Positions 46,601 to 61,076 of a stretch of 64,000 bases of DNA are shown here, one piece after another. Position 1 is the stretch's first letter, and each line of letters opens with the position of its first letter. The translations under genes were made by a program, and so were the position numbers. The notes beneath the pieces are model-generated. The model was not told where the DNA came from, did no database searches, and saw only the letters and a program-made list of their open reading frames with translations. The stretch is taken from positions 2,147,501 to 2,211,500 of the forward strand of contig NC_092569.1 in assembly GCF_037975245.1 (NCBI RefSeq). The letters run 5' to 3'. The stretch comes from Apostichopus japonicus. Taxonomy: Eukaryota; Echinodermata; Holothuroidea; Aspidochirotida; Stichopodidae.

Positions 46601-46995
46601 CAACAGCATTACGGCGGAAGTCGATAGACTTGATCAAGTCATTGCCTTGTGTGTGAAGGAACAGTAAACCTGTGTAATCTCCCAAATGGAGTTAAGGCTT
46701 TTCCTTAGCTACTTTTAGGGAGGTTGTTCATGACATTTATCTCAATAGAACACACATACAAATGATGAAGGTACGTTTGCTGTCTCCTTTAAAATAATTG
46801 GCTAACCTTTTCAATATTTAGTCTGTCCTCCCAGGGTTTGAAAACATCTTTCCCTGACCCGTCAACTCTCTCGTTTAAACATTCCACTCCAGTGGTGTCA
46901 ATCTTTGTATAAAGAGAGAACATAGCACCTCTCTCTGGGTCCTCATGTTCGTGTGCATGATCAGAACATGGCCCATGAGAATGTCCATGTGACAT
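37521..46995 (-). CDS. PITHD1: PITH domain-containing protein 1, six coding exons
   Basis: Exons: 46995-46807, 44945-44899, 39900-39823, 39424-39320, 38397-38289, 37622-37521. These give 209 residues (human 211) with matching phases at every junction. The protein starts MSHGHSHG and contains DVFKPWEDR, VESDDDDVELLFNIP, FTGNVKLKGIVVIGGEDD, FNSVYHLSILFPRNFGAES, KVFYIGLRGEF and YEARANPADH. These are the hallmarks of the PITH beta-sandwich, also found at the C-terminus of thioredoxin-like TXNL1, which binds the proteasome. PITHD1 itself is a small cytosolic protein linked to proteasomes and to megakaryocyte and sperm biology in mammals. Intron 2 (39901-44898) hosts an unrelated gene on the other strand. 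The exon 1 donor GTTAGC is weaker than the others. Confidence 0.95.
38289..38397 (-). CDS. PITHD1: PITHD1 coding exon 5
   Basis: Encodes the most conserved part: VAKFNSVYHLSILFPRNFGA, then ESTKVFYIGLRGEFMQ, residues 140-176. Acceptor CCCCATCAG, donor GTTAGT. Confidence 0.96.
38868..39165 (-). mobile_element. tRNA-derived SINE, copy 2
   Basis: On the minus strand it reads box A GGTGGACAATTGGGTAAGGC and box B GGTTCGATTCC, then a body and the GCACTATATAAAAAAA tail. It is the same family as 7665-7945 and roughly 80-85% alike by eye. The T-run at 38868-38880 is the poly(A) tail seen from the other strand. Lies in PITHD1 intron 4. Confidence 0.78.
39320..39424 (-). CDS. PITHD1: PITHD1 coding exon 4
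   Basis: Encodes YKNRPHMTFDETSLQADQEF and the following PDRTGEIDYNV, residues 105-140. Acceptor CTTCTTCCAG, donor GTAAGC. Confidence 0.95.
39823..39900 (-). CDS. PITHD1: PITHD1 coding exon 3
   Basis: Encodes FTGNVKLKGIVVIGGEDD and THPSAMK, residues 79-105. Acceptor TTTTTGTAG, donor GTAAGT. Confidence 0.95.
41159..41330 (+). repeat. Interspersed repeat family H, copy 4, palindromic
   Basis: Two head-to-head cores form a near-perfect hairpin at 41173-41247, followed by the usual family sequence down to GATAAGCAGTTTGCTAA. It sits about 130 bases upstream of the nested gene's start codon. Confidence 0.65.
41459..41844 (+). CDS. Nested gene coding exon 1
   Basis: Residues 1-128 plus two bases of Gly129. 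The ATG (41459) is preceded by AAAA and starts MAEPNSEATSIKDPT. Strong donor GTAAGT at 41845. Confidence 0.78.
41459..44059 (+). CDS. Unrecognised nested gene, three exons, 233 aa, acidic C-terminus
   Basis: Exons 41459-41844, 42933-43067 and 43879-44059, with donors GTAAGT and GTAAAT, acceptors TCTCATCAG and TTAATTCAG, and consistent phases. I do not recognise the family. The N-terminus (1-65) is rich in S, T, P and E. Residues 66-100 are strongly basic (KSRVKRKKMEIYVRQSKKF), a likely nuclear localisation signal. Residues 106-128 form a W-x(6)-L-x-I-K-x-D-E-E-F-A-x-LLL motif that I loosely associate with N-terminal regions of some metazoan zinc-finger proteins, though no zinc finger is present here. 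Residues 175-233 are highly acidic. The coding part lies wholly inside PITHD1 intron 2 on the opposite strand. An AATAAA at 44569-44574 could end the transcript. A chromatin or transcription role is only a guess. Confidence 0.78.
42418..42540 (-). repeat. Interspersed repeat family H, copy 3
   Basis: AAAACTGTTAGCAAACTGC through CTAGCAGGATCTTCTTCA. It is truncated after GGCTAAATGACC. Lies in intron 1 of the nested gene. Confidence 0.65.
42933..43067 (+). CDS. Nested gene coding exon 2
   Basis: Residues 129-174, with FRKYTKVVQLVVGPTFGYPE and HPLKKVDDENMSD. Acceptor TTTTCTCATCAG; donor AG|GTAAAT is followed by a C-run. Confidence 0.75.
43879..44059 (+). CDS. Nested gene coding exon 3 (acidic tail)
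   Basis: Residues 174-233 (DDLTDYVDTVREGIESKEEG and more Glu/Asp), ending EEDKKD and TGA. Acceptor CCTTTTAATTCAG. Confidence 0.78.
44899..44945 (-). CDS. PITHD1: PITHD1 coding exon 2
   Basis: A 47-base exon encoding FVESDDDDVELLFNI plus two bases of Pro. Acceptor TTCTACCCAG, donor GTAAGT. Confidence 0.95.
45871..46685 (-). mobile_element. 5'-truncated CR1/L2-like LINE with TTAC-repeat tail
   Basis: Holds the ORF2 end described above, then a short 3' UTR. It ends, in minus sense, with ATAAAGTTTTACTTACTTAC, a tetranucleotide tail typical of the CR1-like superfamily. It lies in PITHD1 intron 1 in the same orientation as the gene. Confidence 0.75.
46170..46685 (-). pseudogene. LINE reverse transcriptase C-terminal fragment (CR1/L2-like)
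   Basis: An open stretch encodes ERVHSYKYLGIHLNNSLTWD, RLYCLRKLSIFNV and a CVWRYCIICWGG-like region, typical of the domain just after the palm in CR1/L2/Rex-type non-LTR reverse transcriptases. It lacks the RT catalytic part, so it is a 5'-truncated copy. After the stop, another frame reads YTRTNRYSNSFTPRAIKLFN and ends NLRR-stop, the usual end of such ORF2 proteins. The copy is therefore frameshifted and dead. Confidence 0.8.
46807..46995 (-). CDS. PITHD1: PITHD1 coding exon 1
   Basis: Residues 1-63, from MSHGHSHGPCSDHAHEHEDP to EDRLNIEK. The N-terminal His-rich stretch is typical of the family. The sequence CTCTCTGCAG ends four bases before the coding start, indicating a 5' UTR intron. Confidence 0.95.
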
Positions 46996-47872
46996 TTTCT
47001 GCAGAGAGTATGACACAGTAAGCTTATACATCAATTGCTTTTCTTTCGGATACTTAAAGGAATTGACCAGAATCACTAGTTAAATAGGCTTACAATAACT
47101 TAAATAATATGTTCCTAACAAATGTTTTTAGATATATGTGCAAAACATTAACTAAATGTTTTACAAAAATGTTTACCAAAATATTATGAAAGGCTACTGT
47201 AACTTAAGTAAATAGGCTAGACCTGTACTAGTAGTTTAATTCTAATCCTGGTAATCAAATTGTGGGAAACTTTAAGAAAGAAAGAAGAAAGGAATTGCCA
47301 AAAAAGTCCAGCAAATCCCCAATACTGGAAAGAAAAAATGCAGAGGGCCCAATAAGTAATAGTTGGACCACACTCTCTGTATCCTGCCCCTCCTTCTCTC
47401 CTTCCATTGAGATTATTAGTGGGTAATACTGTAAATGTTAAATATCAGAACTTATTTGATGGGAATGTGTTTTCTTAGAGTAGGCTTACGGCTTCTAATA
47501 CTGGCTGAACCTATGGAATATGATCAAGTGTACACATTTCTTCAATTCAACAACATGCAGGCTAAGCAATGTCTATTATTACTGTATTGATCTACTGTAC
47601 ATGCTGTTTAATGTTTAGGCTAGTCCATAGTAATGGTCCAGCTGCTCATTCTTCAATAGGTCAAGGGAATGGTTTTATCATGAAGAGACCAAAATATGGG
47701 TTCATAGCAAGAATGAAAAACTAAGGCCAAGCACTCAAACTATGGCTAGCCATAAGTTCATTTGCCTAAGAGTAAGAGTGACTTTGGCCAGGCCTTAGTT
47801 ATTTATTTATTTATTCCATAGGCCCCCTAGGCCTAGTCCTACTTCTATTGTACATGAAGTTTTCTTTTCAAA

Positions 47873-48143
47873 GTGGCTATTCTTACGACTGTTCGTAAGA
47901 ATAATTTCCGATTACGCATGCGTAGTTGCTATTTTTATGACAGGAGTACTATTTTTTACGACCAGGAGTAACAGTAATTTCCGGTTAGGGTTAGTGTTAG
48001 GATTGGGGTTTAGGGTTAAAGTTAGGGTTACCCCTACTACATGCGCAGTTGCTTTATTTACTTTACTGCGCTTGAATTCGCCTTTGTCGTAAGAATACTG
48101 TAGTTTATAAATAATTGTTACGACTAGTCGTAAGAATAGCCAC
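47873..48143. mobile_element. 271-bp TIR element with telomere-like interior
   Basis: Ends GTGGCTATTCTTACGACT and its reverse complement are inverted repeats, and each end holds its own small palindrome around TTACGA..TCGTAA. The middle carries degenerate TTAGGG units (about 47987-48030). Located in the PITHD1 5' UTR intron. No clear target duplication. Confidence 0.65.
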
Positions 48144-48471
48144 GGCCTTTTCTTTTTGTACTTATAACCTTTGCTTGTACATTTTTATGTTTTAGCTCAA
48201 ATGAAAAACAATCCTTTGAGATTGATTTGGATTCTAAATAAACTTGAAGTTGTTTAGTACTTAGTAATAAGCTATCCAAGGCTTCATAATACTTAGCAAT
48301 AGCATAGGCTTACCATTTACAACTTATATACTAATAATACTAGGTCGTATTCTGCGAGAAAGTACGTTTTTGACATTATATTGTACGAACTAATATTATG
48401 ATAACGCTGCGAACGAAATATTTGTTAAGAAATGAATAATGTAAAATTTACAGTTAAAACAACTAACTTAC

Positions 48472-48924
48472 GGTGTTTATTTTTAGCAATATGAAAATGT
48501 TCTTGCCGCAAACGAGTGCAAATCATCCAGTGTGTAACTGAATAGGTGACTGATGGGTGAAATAATATATATATCACTCCTCGTCTAGGCTGCTAGTAAC
48601 AAACGACTGGACAGAGTAGATTAAGTATTGTCATAGCAACAGAAAAAACGCTATTTGTTGCGTTACCTTTTGCGTGTCTGCCTGTACCGTATTCATTATG
48701 CTGTTCAGACTCGGAGGTATTGTTGCTGTGGAAACGGTGTTAACCAACATTACAAACCTTATAACTTGGGAACGTGTGCTGTACATACACAAATTAGAAT
48801 CGTATCAGCTGTACATCGTGGCATACGTACACAACTTCTAGTCTGTAGCCAATACAAAGTGGTATAGCTTTGCCGGAAAAATATCTGCTGTTTACGGCAT
48901 TCTTTCTTTGCATTAAAAGCAAAA
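48472..48924. promoter_or_regulatory. Divergent PITHD1/TEKT2 promoter region
   Basis: A PITHD1 5' UTR exon on the minus strand appears to end at 48472 (ACACC|GTAAGT). A TEKT2 5' UTR exon on the plus strand appears to end at 48924 (AAAA|GTGAGT). The two start sites therefore fall within this stretch. It holds two X-box-like RFX motifs (48627-48640 and 48722-48735) and a forkhead core TGTTTAC at 48889-48895. RFX and FOXJ1 drive ciliary genes in animals. Start sites are inferred from splice signals only. Confidence 0.55.
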
Positions 48925-49337
48925 GTGAGTTTAATTAAGTTATCAACCTTTCTTCTTCAGATAGACCTATGGACCTTGACTTCCAAATGATTTTTCTGAG
49001 CCTTTCTTGATGAAGCCTTAGGGGCCTAGGCTTGATGGGTTCCTGGCTAAGCTTAACGAGGCGACTCGAGTTTCCTACGTCTAACTTAGCCTATATTGAA
49101 AAGTGTCATTTTAATGTTGGTCAATTGTTCTAGGCCCTAGCCTCAGTGTTACTTTCAGGTTAGTCTACACCATACACATGTACTACTATGTAGGCCCCTA
49201 ACCTAAGTTGTAAGTTGTAGGCCTTTTTGAAAACCCCACAATACTGTAGTGACTTTGTAAGCCTATCTTAAATGACTTTGCAGTTCAGTATTAAACTTGT
49301 TTCACCCATTTCTTCCCTCAACAGCGTGAAAAAAAAC

Positions 49338-53271
<3,934 letters not shown>

Positions 53272-53350
53272 ACCAGAACTCCTTAAAATTTATATGAAAA
53301 GCTTTGAAATGATACTCGGCAATCGATAAATTCAAATCTTAAAATGTGGT

Positions 53351-53356
53351 AATAAA
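53351..53356 (+). terminator. TEKT2: TEKT2 polyadenylation signal
   Basis: Canonical AATAAA 80 bases after the stop codon, followed by T-rich sequence (TTTTGTTTTTC) near 53391-53401. Confidence 0.7.
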
Positions 53357-56084
53357 ATGTTGTAACTTAAAGATATACAAAGGCAGAGCTATTTTGTTTT
53401 TCATTATTTTACTTCTGACAAGATTTAATCAAGGCATGTCTGTTGCAGTATTTGAACCAGCCAACTTAAGCATAATTTAAGAGGAATTCTGTTGTAGGCC
53501 TTGGCTAAGGGTTGGTGTCAACAAATAAGTACTTTTCTTCCATCTATTCCAGGGGTACACTATCATAAAAAAAGATGGGCCACAGTGACATGTAATATAT
53601 GCCATTGTTTTTGTAGTTGTTTAATATAGTTTTATAATATGTAACCCTGTAAGTTTCTTTAATAAATATTCCATCCAGCCAAACATACACTTAAACATTT
53701 ACACCGAAAGGGGAATCATTCTAGAGTTCAAATTTTGTGTAGCAGTGTTGAAGGTCTCTCTGAAATTAGTCTCTTATGATATACACAATGGTTTCTGTCT
53801 ACAATTACTGGTGTACCTTGTTGCACATGTATAATAAGTTGACAATCTTGCATAGAATTTTGCTTTGAAGTCCTTGAAATTAAAATGGACTACATAATAG
53901 AACTATTCTAATGATGCAAAGTAGGTAGGTATTTATTTATTTACTAAATTCCATTTGCATTTCAAAACAGTTTAATAGAAACATTGAATCCATACCAGGA
54001 ATGCCCTACAGTTCATGATTAGAAAGGTGTTATGCTAATTAAGATATTGCACATGATATAAAATTAAAATAACAGTTCTATTAATCTAAACAAAAGAATG
54101 GAACAGAAGAGAGAACAGGTGATGATATTGTAAATAAAGTTTGCTAAAATGTAACTTATATCAACATTTTTGTCTTTTCTTGGTTATTATATGTTTATCG
54201 TTATTTTGTTTATTATTGGTTTAAATGTTGACTTTAGGCACACAATTAACTTTCATATAGTTTGGACCATGAAAACACTGCGATCATTCCAGGTTGTATG
54301 TGTATACCCCTTGGTACATGGTTGTATCTAGAATAATAAGTCTAACACACTGACTATTACGCCAGTTCATCAGGTGTAACACACACATCAGTAAGAAAAC
54401 CTTAGCAGTTAATGACCTCAAATAGTTTGTTTACAATGCTTTAGAGATGTTGTCAAGGACAAACGTTGTCATAACATCATCCAAGATGCTCTTGTTTACA
54501 TGAAGAACATTCAAGATACGTTTTAACGCTGTATATTTTGAAAGCCAGAACAAGGAAGCAAAAACCAATAGGTTCGGGTGTTTTCCCATTAGCTTCATAG
54601 CTCGCCAGTTCAGGCCTGCCTGTGCCATGTCACAATGTCCTCCACTTTGAAGTTATGCCATTCAGTTGCCACTATTCCGGGACTGGAGGCAGTATATCTG
54701 AAACTATGAATCAGGGGTATGTTTCTGCCCTCCCACCCTGCCCCCACCCACATTACTAACTAGGGATGCATGCCACAAGATATACCCTACAAAACTTCAA
54801 GTGTCCTTTGATGGTTACAAGCTGGGCATCTCAAAGGCACATACATACAAACATACCCATCATGAATGCAAACGTTACGAATATCATCGAAACCAAAATA
54901 TGTCCACTATTTTTCTGCAACCGTAATATCAGTTATTATCACAGCCTTATTATCACAGGCATACATTTTTTAGGTCTATTTGAAGAAAAGTGCCCTTCAG
55001 TTAACGAAGGAATGCATATCAATCACATATATTCTACTCCTCGAAGGAAACATCTGCTATGAGTATTTGCGAGCAAAGATGTGGGATAATTGGGTGCATT
55101 GGGCATTCCACATTTTGAATGTACTCTCTGTTGGAGTAGCATGAAGAGAAACAATGAATTGTTCAAAACGGTTAGACAAAAATATAGGCACTAAAAATTT
55201 TTCTCGATTTATCATGGGTATATTATATGTTACAATTTTCTTACACCGTACAACAGTTAAGAGGGAAAAGAGAAGAAGACAGAAAGAGTGGGGAAAAAAA
55301 TATGGAACAAAACATGAATGAGTAACTTGTAATTTTTTACATTGGATTTAAGGAGGAAAAGAATGGAATAATAATGCACTTTAAAGGTTATTGAAAGAAA
55401 AAATTACAATATCCAAAGAGAGAACTAGGCAAAAGACACTAATGTGTTAAGCTAATCTTACAAGGCTTCTAAGTTTCTTAAAGGAACCCACAGATGTTAT
55501 GCCAACTCTCAAGAATTTTTCTTCCAATTATTATGATACAAATACTAGAGACTATTATAATACTATGGTGGATTCGAAACTTTACACTTCAGGACCACAA
55601 AAGGGGTGGGGAGGGTGAACCTTTCATCTTTAGGTTGATGAAAATATTGGCTCTCTAACTTGAACCATTCAACTTCTGACAATTACCTCTGGTCACTTAA
55701 GAAGACTACCTAACGACTATTTGAAGTTTTCTCCTCACCTATAGAAGAAACAATTTTTTCCCCCATTAATATAACAAGATTTTCTGCAACTTTTCAAACA
55801 AGGTATTCAAACAACCATTCTACCTGTACACAGGATCATTTTGATTAAGTGCAATTGATTCATGAAAGATTAAAATTTTAAATGATGCAAGATATTTAGC
55901 TCCACCAATCAGAGCATGACACTCCAAAACTAGAGTGTGGTTCTCGTTCATTCCTTTCATTCGAAGAAATGATTATACAATTTTTTAAGTGCTTTGGTAT
56001 ATGAAGGAGAATTATTAATATAAATCTGACTAAAGGGAAACAAGAGACTTGTGTACACAAAGTTGCAGTCAGTACATCCAACCT

Positions 56085-56580
56085 AACATCCACTACACCC
56101 TCAATCAAACATTCACAATAACATGCCCCCTACCCACCCCTCCCCCTTACCTAACATACTCTACCTCATACACAACCTACCCTCACCCCAACACAGTAAA
56201 ACAACCTACTCACAAAACCCAACAATCCCTCCCTAAGCCTCCAATGCACTCCCCCACTATTAAACCCAACACAACACCCCCATGACCTACCTTACCCATG
56301 CCCCAACATAATCAATTACCATCCCAACAATAAAACACATCCCCCCACTAATGCAATACACCATCCCCTCTATACAACCTATCAGAAACTCAAGAAAGTT
56401 AACAAACCCTACCACCCACAATTCCAACAAAACTCTCCACTGTTATGGAACAACTCCCTGCTTCCACCAACCCACAGTACTCTCCACCAACACACCCAGC
56501 CCTACACTGATTATCACTAATGTTAAAACTGACCACAACGATAAACCAACATTAACTTGGATAATTGACATGCCCCAAAT
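56085..56580 (+). repeat. A/C-rich tract nearly lacking G
   Basis: About 500 bases in which G is very rare on the plus strand while A and C dominate (for example CCCCTACCCACCCCTCCCCC). It is not a simple short-period repeat. Confidence 0.7.
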
Positions 56581-56815
56581 GATCACATGACCAACAACAT
56601 TTCACAATTCTCTTTTTGAATATTTTTCTCTCTTAAAAATGCTTCTTGTAATTTACTACTAAAGTTACAGAACCTTGCTTAGCTTTTCAGGAGTGTCTAG
56701 GAGTTTTTTTTCATTAAAGAACTAATAACTTATTCTGTACCCAAAACTTTGAGGTATTTCTTCTGACCACAAAAAACATAAAGCAAGATGATAACAGGAC
56801 TAGTCCCTCAAATGC

Positions 56816-57240
56816 TAAGCATAACAACTTCTATAAATTTGCTGCGAAAGTGCCCCACATTTAACGTTGGATCATCCTGATCCCTTCCAATCCAGATTAT
56901 CCAGATGAAGGATTATCCCCATCTGATATCCCACCATTCAGCTGGTAGGTAGACTTATCACTCCGTGCTCATCATAGCACTTTCTACAAATCTGTTGCAA
57001 AATTATTGAATATTAATCCCTAGATTATCCTCATCCTCTTTAATCCAGAGATTGAGGATTATCCCATTTTGACTACCCACCAGTTGCCTGACAATTTTAC
57101 TGATCACTTGTAGCTGTTCATAGCATATTCTACACATCTGCTGCAAGAGGATAGAATATTAAACCATTGATTATCCTGATCCCATTAATCCAGATTATCT
57201 CATCCTGATTCAATATCCCACCAGTTGTAACTGTACCCAT
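56816..57240. repeat. Three tandem diverged units, about 130-145 bp, with TAATCC/GGATTA motifs
   Basis: Units share GCATA.C.ACTTCTA-like, CTGCAA, ATCCTGATCCC, TTAATCCAGATTATC and CCCACCAGTTG blocks. TAATCC and its complement occur repeatedly (57015, 57041, 57186 regions and inverted near 56912 and 57055). Confidence 0.6.
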
Positions 57241-60200
57241 TGTACAGTGTATATGGATCATTATCATGGCCAGCTACACTTTCGAATAGGAATTTGGATT
57301 CATTCATGTTCTGAAATCTGTTCGGACCTCGTTATTCGTTCTGACCAGTGTTCTGACCTCTGGTCCTGACTTTTTACACTGGTCTTGAGAGACATCAAAA
57401 CTTTTGTTCAATCGCACCAACAAGAACTGACTTTTTGGAAGTGCAGCATATGTACTTTGGGCTGACAGTAGAGCAAAACAAACGAAGGAAATATTTTTGT
57501 GCTCGAGACTGTTTCATGACTGCTTCACTTTGTGAATGGACTAATCCAGAATTTCTCACTTTCCAGTAAAATAGTTAAATGTTAGACACCTCTATAGACC
57601 ATGTCTACACCAAGAATTTAAACCCATATCTTACTTTCAAAGCACAGTTCACACTTCTTCAACCTAAAAAGTAAGGAATCGTTGATGAAAGCGACATTGC
57701 CATAGACAAACATGTGGCATAGAAGTTTGACATACTTTGGCCACACGTTAAACCCAGCACAAAAGAGAAGATCTGATGAAATTTTCAACAAAAAAAGTTT
57801 GAAACTGATGAGCAAAACAAAGATCATACATACATGAAAATGAGGTATATAGATATTTTCCAAAATGAGTAAAAGTAAAATGGAAAATGGAAAAATTCAG
57901 GATAACAAAACCAACACTAGAAAAAAACACAAAAAAAAAAACACAAAAAGGTGTAATGTACTGAAACCTGGCAGGGTGAGAAAGTAAGTAATTTAGTTAA
58001 ACATAATGACAAAGAATTGAATTAATCTAAACAGAACTACAAACAAAAAACACTAATCAGATTTATGGAAATCAATAAAGAAATTGAATAGATTCACAGA
58101 TTTTTTTTCCCCTTCCCTCCTTTTCCAGGGTAGTGGGTTGTTAAGATGTATCTGATACATATTGGAAAATGGCATAAGAAACTGCCAGTTCACTTTTTTA
58201 AATTATGCAAAATTTAAATTTATGCAAATTTAAGTTACAAATACTACCTGACACAAAGAGAATGTTAAGCTTTGTCTGGATCTATCTTCATTGCTTGTTC
58301 TGTTGCTGAGAAATTTCAAAACTAAAATTTCTGATTTTTTTTTAATTTTTAGAAGAATACATCAATGTGTAATGATTTGTGTTGCCACCCAACACAGTAG
58401 ACATCCCCAATAAAATTTAATCATTTCCTGTTTTTTCTTCCATTTCTCATCCTCAGCAGCAGAACAAGCTATCAAGATAGGAGTTGAACTTTTACTTTTC
58501 TTTAAGCTGAAAATTTTCCCCGTATTGCCTATTTTTGGGGTTTTCCTCAACTTGATAGATTTTTCTATAATCAGGAGAGTTTTGGTTCCTTTCCTTCAAG
58601 ATCGATTTATTTGAAAACTGGGTAATTTTTAAACCTTATTAATTTCTGTCCAATTCAGAGAGTGCTCATTAGTTAATGTCACATTCTGCTTTCAGAAAAT
58701 GCTTAACGATGAAACCTGTCACTGTTATCAACTTTATAGCCTACTCAAAACCGAAACGGAAGAGTTCATCCATGTGAGGCTAGAAATTTACTGTATTACA
58801 TACTTTTTTCAACTTTATAAACTCTGGTTTCCCTTTAAAGCAGTGAATTTTGATAGTACTTTATCATCCCGATGGTTCCCCTTTAAGCCCAAAGAACAAT
58901 TTTGTGATAACATGACACTTTTCGATACACAACCCTTATAAGCATCACCATTCCAAATTAATGATCTACTGCAACCTGAAATTAAAGAAAAGTAGATGCC
59001 ATTTAAGATCTTAGATTTTATACAGGCTCCCCCCCTCGTTTTCCACACTCCCCCCTCCTCAACCTTATCACCCATCCCAATTGGAAGAAAGAAAAAAACT
59101 GAATGAGCTGACTGTCAATTCAAAGTAATGCCTACATATGAAACAAATTGTGCCCTTTTAGGTTAGGTCCAGCCTAAACTACTTCCCCATGTACTAGTTA
59201 GTACTTAGTACCGTCACTTCACAAACTTGGATTTTCTTCTCGTGTTTCATGATTCAAAAGTTTGAATGTGCAAGAAAAAAAAATCAGGTTTTAAACTCTC
59301 GTACAGTATATCCTCCAGTCAACATAACAGATGGTTACCATGACAACCATGCTGATTTTCTTGTTGGCACTTCACAAAGAGTCAAATCAGACAGTTCCAC
59401 TGATTTTTTTAAGGTTAAAAAAACCGACGTAAAGTGGCACCAAATGGGCCATTAAGCTACTACCTTGGTGGACTATTGCCCATCGATAAGGCCAATGAAT
59501 GGAAGGAGTAGCTGTTTTCTTTCCAAATCATCTAATCAACTTCAGCTTTGCTATTCATCTTTGCATTTGAAGTATCGTTACCGAGCACTAGTTTCTTATC
59601 CTACGTCCCTTCAACAGTATCATACAGGTGGTCTCTCTTTGAACAACTCTGTGTAAAGTTAACACATGTTCATAACCAACCCCCTGGTGAATAAAATAAA
59701 CTTGAGGACCCACCCCTTCACTTCAAAGTCAAGTTTCATGACTGGACTGAAGTTAATTTGAATGCCCACTGGTCATTGCTACCATGGAGACGGTAACCGG
59801 GTAACAGCATGTCAACTGGTTCCAACTCCTTTATTCCTGGCTTTATCCATTGCTTGATAGTTACAAGATACCGAAACGCCTGATTATTACACAATCCACT
59901 AATTATGGTCATAATAATAAAAAATCATCATTTTATACCTTGCCCCAACAGAGATATTTATGAAAACAGAAGTTGTACAGATAGAGTTGTTTCTTGTTCT
60001 TCATGTTACATCCCTCTTTAAGTTTGCTTCAGTAACCCTTTTAGATTGATGCATGTTATAAAGTAGAATTGTAAACAAGTCCCTTTTCATTTTATGGTCA
60101 TGTAAAGTCACTCCCTGATCTTGTTCAAGAACACTGGATTTGTTTTGAATCACGAAAAATTTGAAAGTTAGTCAAATTGAGAGTCACGACTCGTGACAAC

Positions 60201-60977
60201 ATCCTCACAAACAAAGAACTGTTAGTTGTCAAAGACAGTCACAAAAATCTCTACTACCACCAAATTTGATTCTGCGTTAAAACCAAATTTGGAATTCAGC
60301 TCACGAAATAAGTGATATTCCATGTGGCTCACGCTGTTAACTACAATCAAGTCAGCTCATGGATTCAACTGAAACAGTATTTAAAGCTACCTATAATGTA
60401 TGGTGACAGATGTGAACGGCCACATAGATCTGTGGACGTCTGTCAATAGACTTCGATTACATTGTAACTGAGTAGTGCATTGGATAGCAAGGGTGAGGCC
60501 TGGCTAAAGAAGAGAACAAGTTTGCATGTCTGACAATTAGTTTGGAACAATAGCTGTAACACTATCACAAGTATTTTTACCACTAAATATTGATCTTTCA
60601 CAACACTGTATATACTTTCCACATGCTACAATAAAACGCTTCTTTTACAAGCCATTGACATTTAGCATCCACATTGATCACTATGATCAAACACCATTAA
60701 AGCAAGCATAACCTTTCCAAGACTTTCACTTTGTGCTTACGACATGCTAAGAAACTGCATGAAAGAGTTGCAACAAAACTTGTTTTTGTCACAGAGCCCA
60801 CAAAAAAAATCCACCCTTGACATATCACCAAGGGGGAAGAACCATTCCACGAGCGGGTTTGATGAAAGTACTGTGCACCTTCTCGGCCGTTATACGAGGC
60901 TGCTTGACATCGAAGGGCTAGACAAATCGACACGAAGAGACTGCCAAATCGTCAGCTGATTTGGCCTAAGTTATTGG

Positions 60978-61076
60978 TCATGTGGCCCGAATCATTCCAG
61001 TGCTTGCTGGAAATTGTCCGGAGTGGAAGTTCCGTAGCCTCTCTTCGATCATGCTTGAAATCTGGTCTTTATCGCT
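60978..61076 (-). CDS. NRBP1: NRBP last exon and stop
   Basis: 33 codons from SDKDQISSMIEERLRN to TGA. Acceptor CCCTCTTGTAG. The reading phase and the residues continue the preceding exon exactly as in vertebrate NRBP. Confidence 0.86.
   Translation of the reverse strand, partial: SDKDQISSMIEERLRNFHSGQFPASTGMIRAT

Larger units (their letters stand above)
53280..60970. other. Intergenic region between convergent TEKT2 and NRBP
   Basis: No gene supported. Contains the diverged repeat copy at 53735-53890, an A/C-rich G-poor tract (56085-56580), three tandem TAATCC-rich units (56816-57240) and an X-box-like site near 59335. The rest is AT-rich. Confidence 0.5.

Noticed and set aside
49272-49337. 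Upstream in-frame ATG for TEKT2
   Set aside because: It lies before a strong acceptor (CCCTCAACAG at 49324), so it is intronic, and using it would make the protein longer than the family norm.
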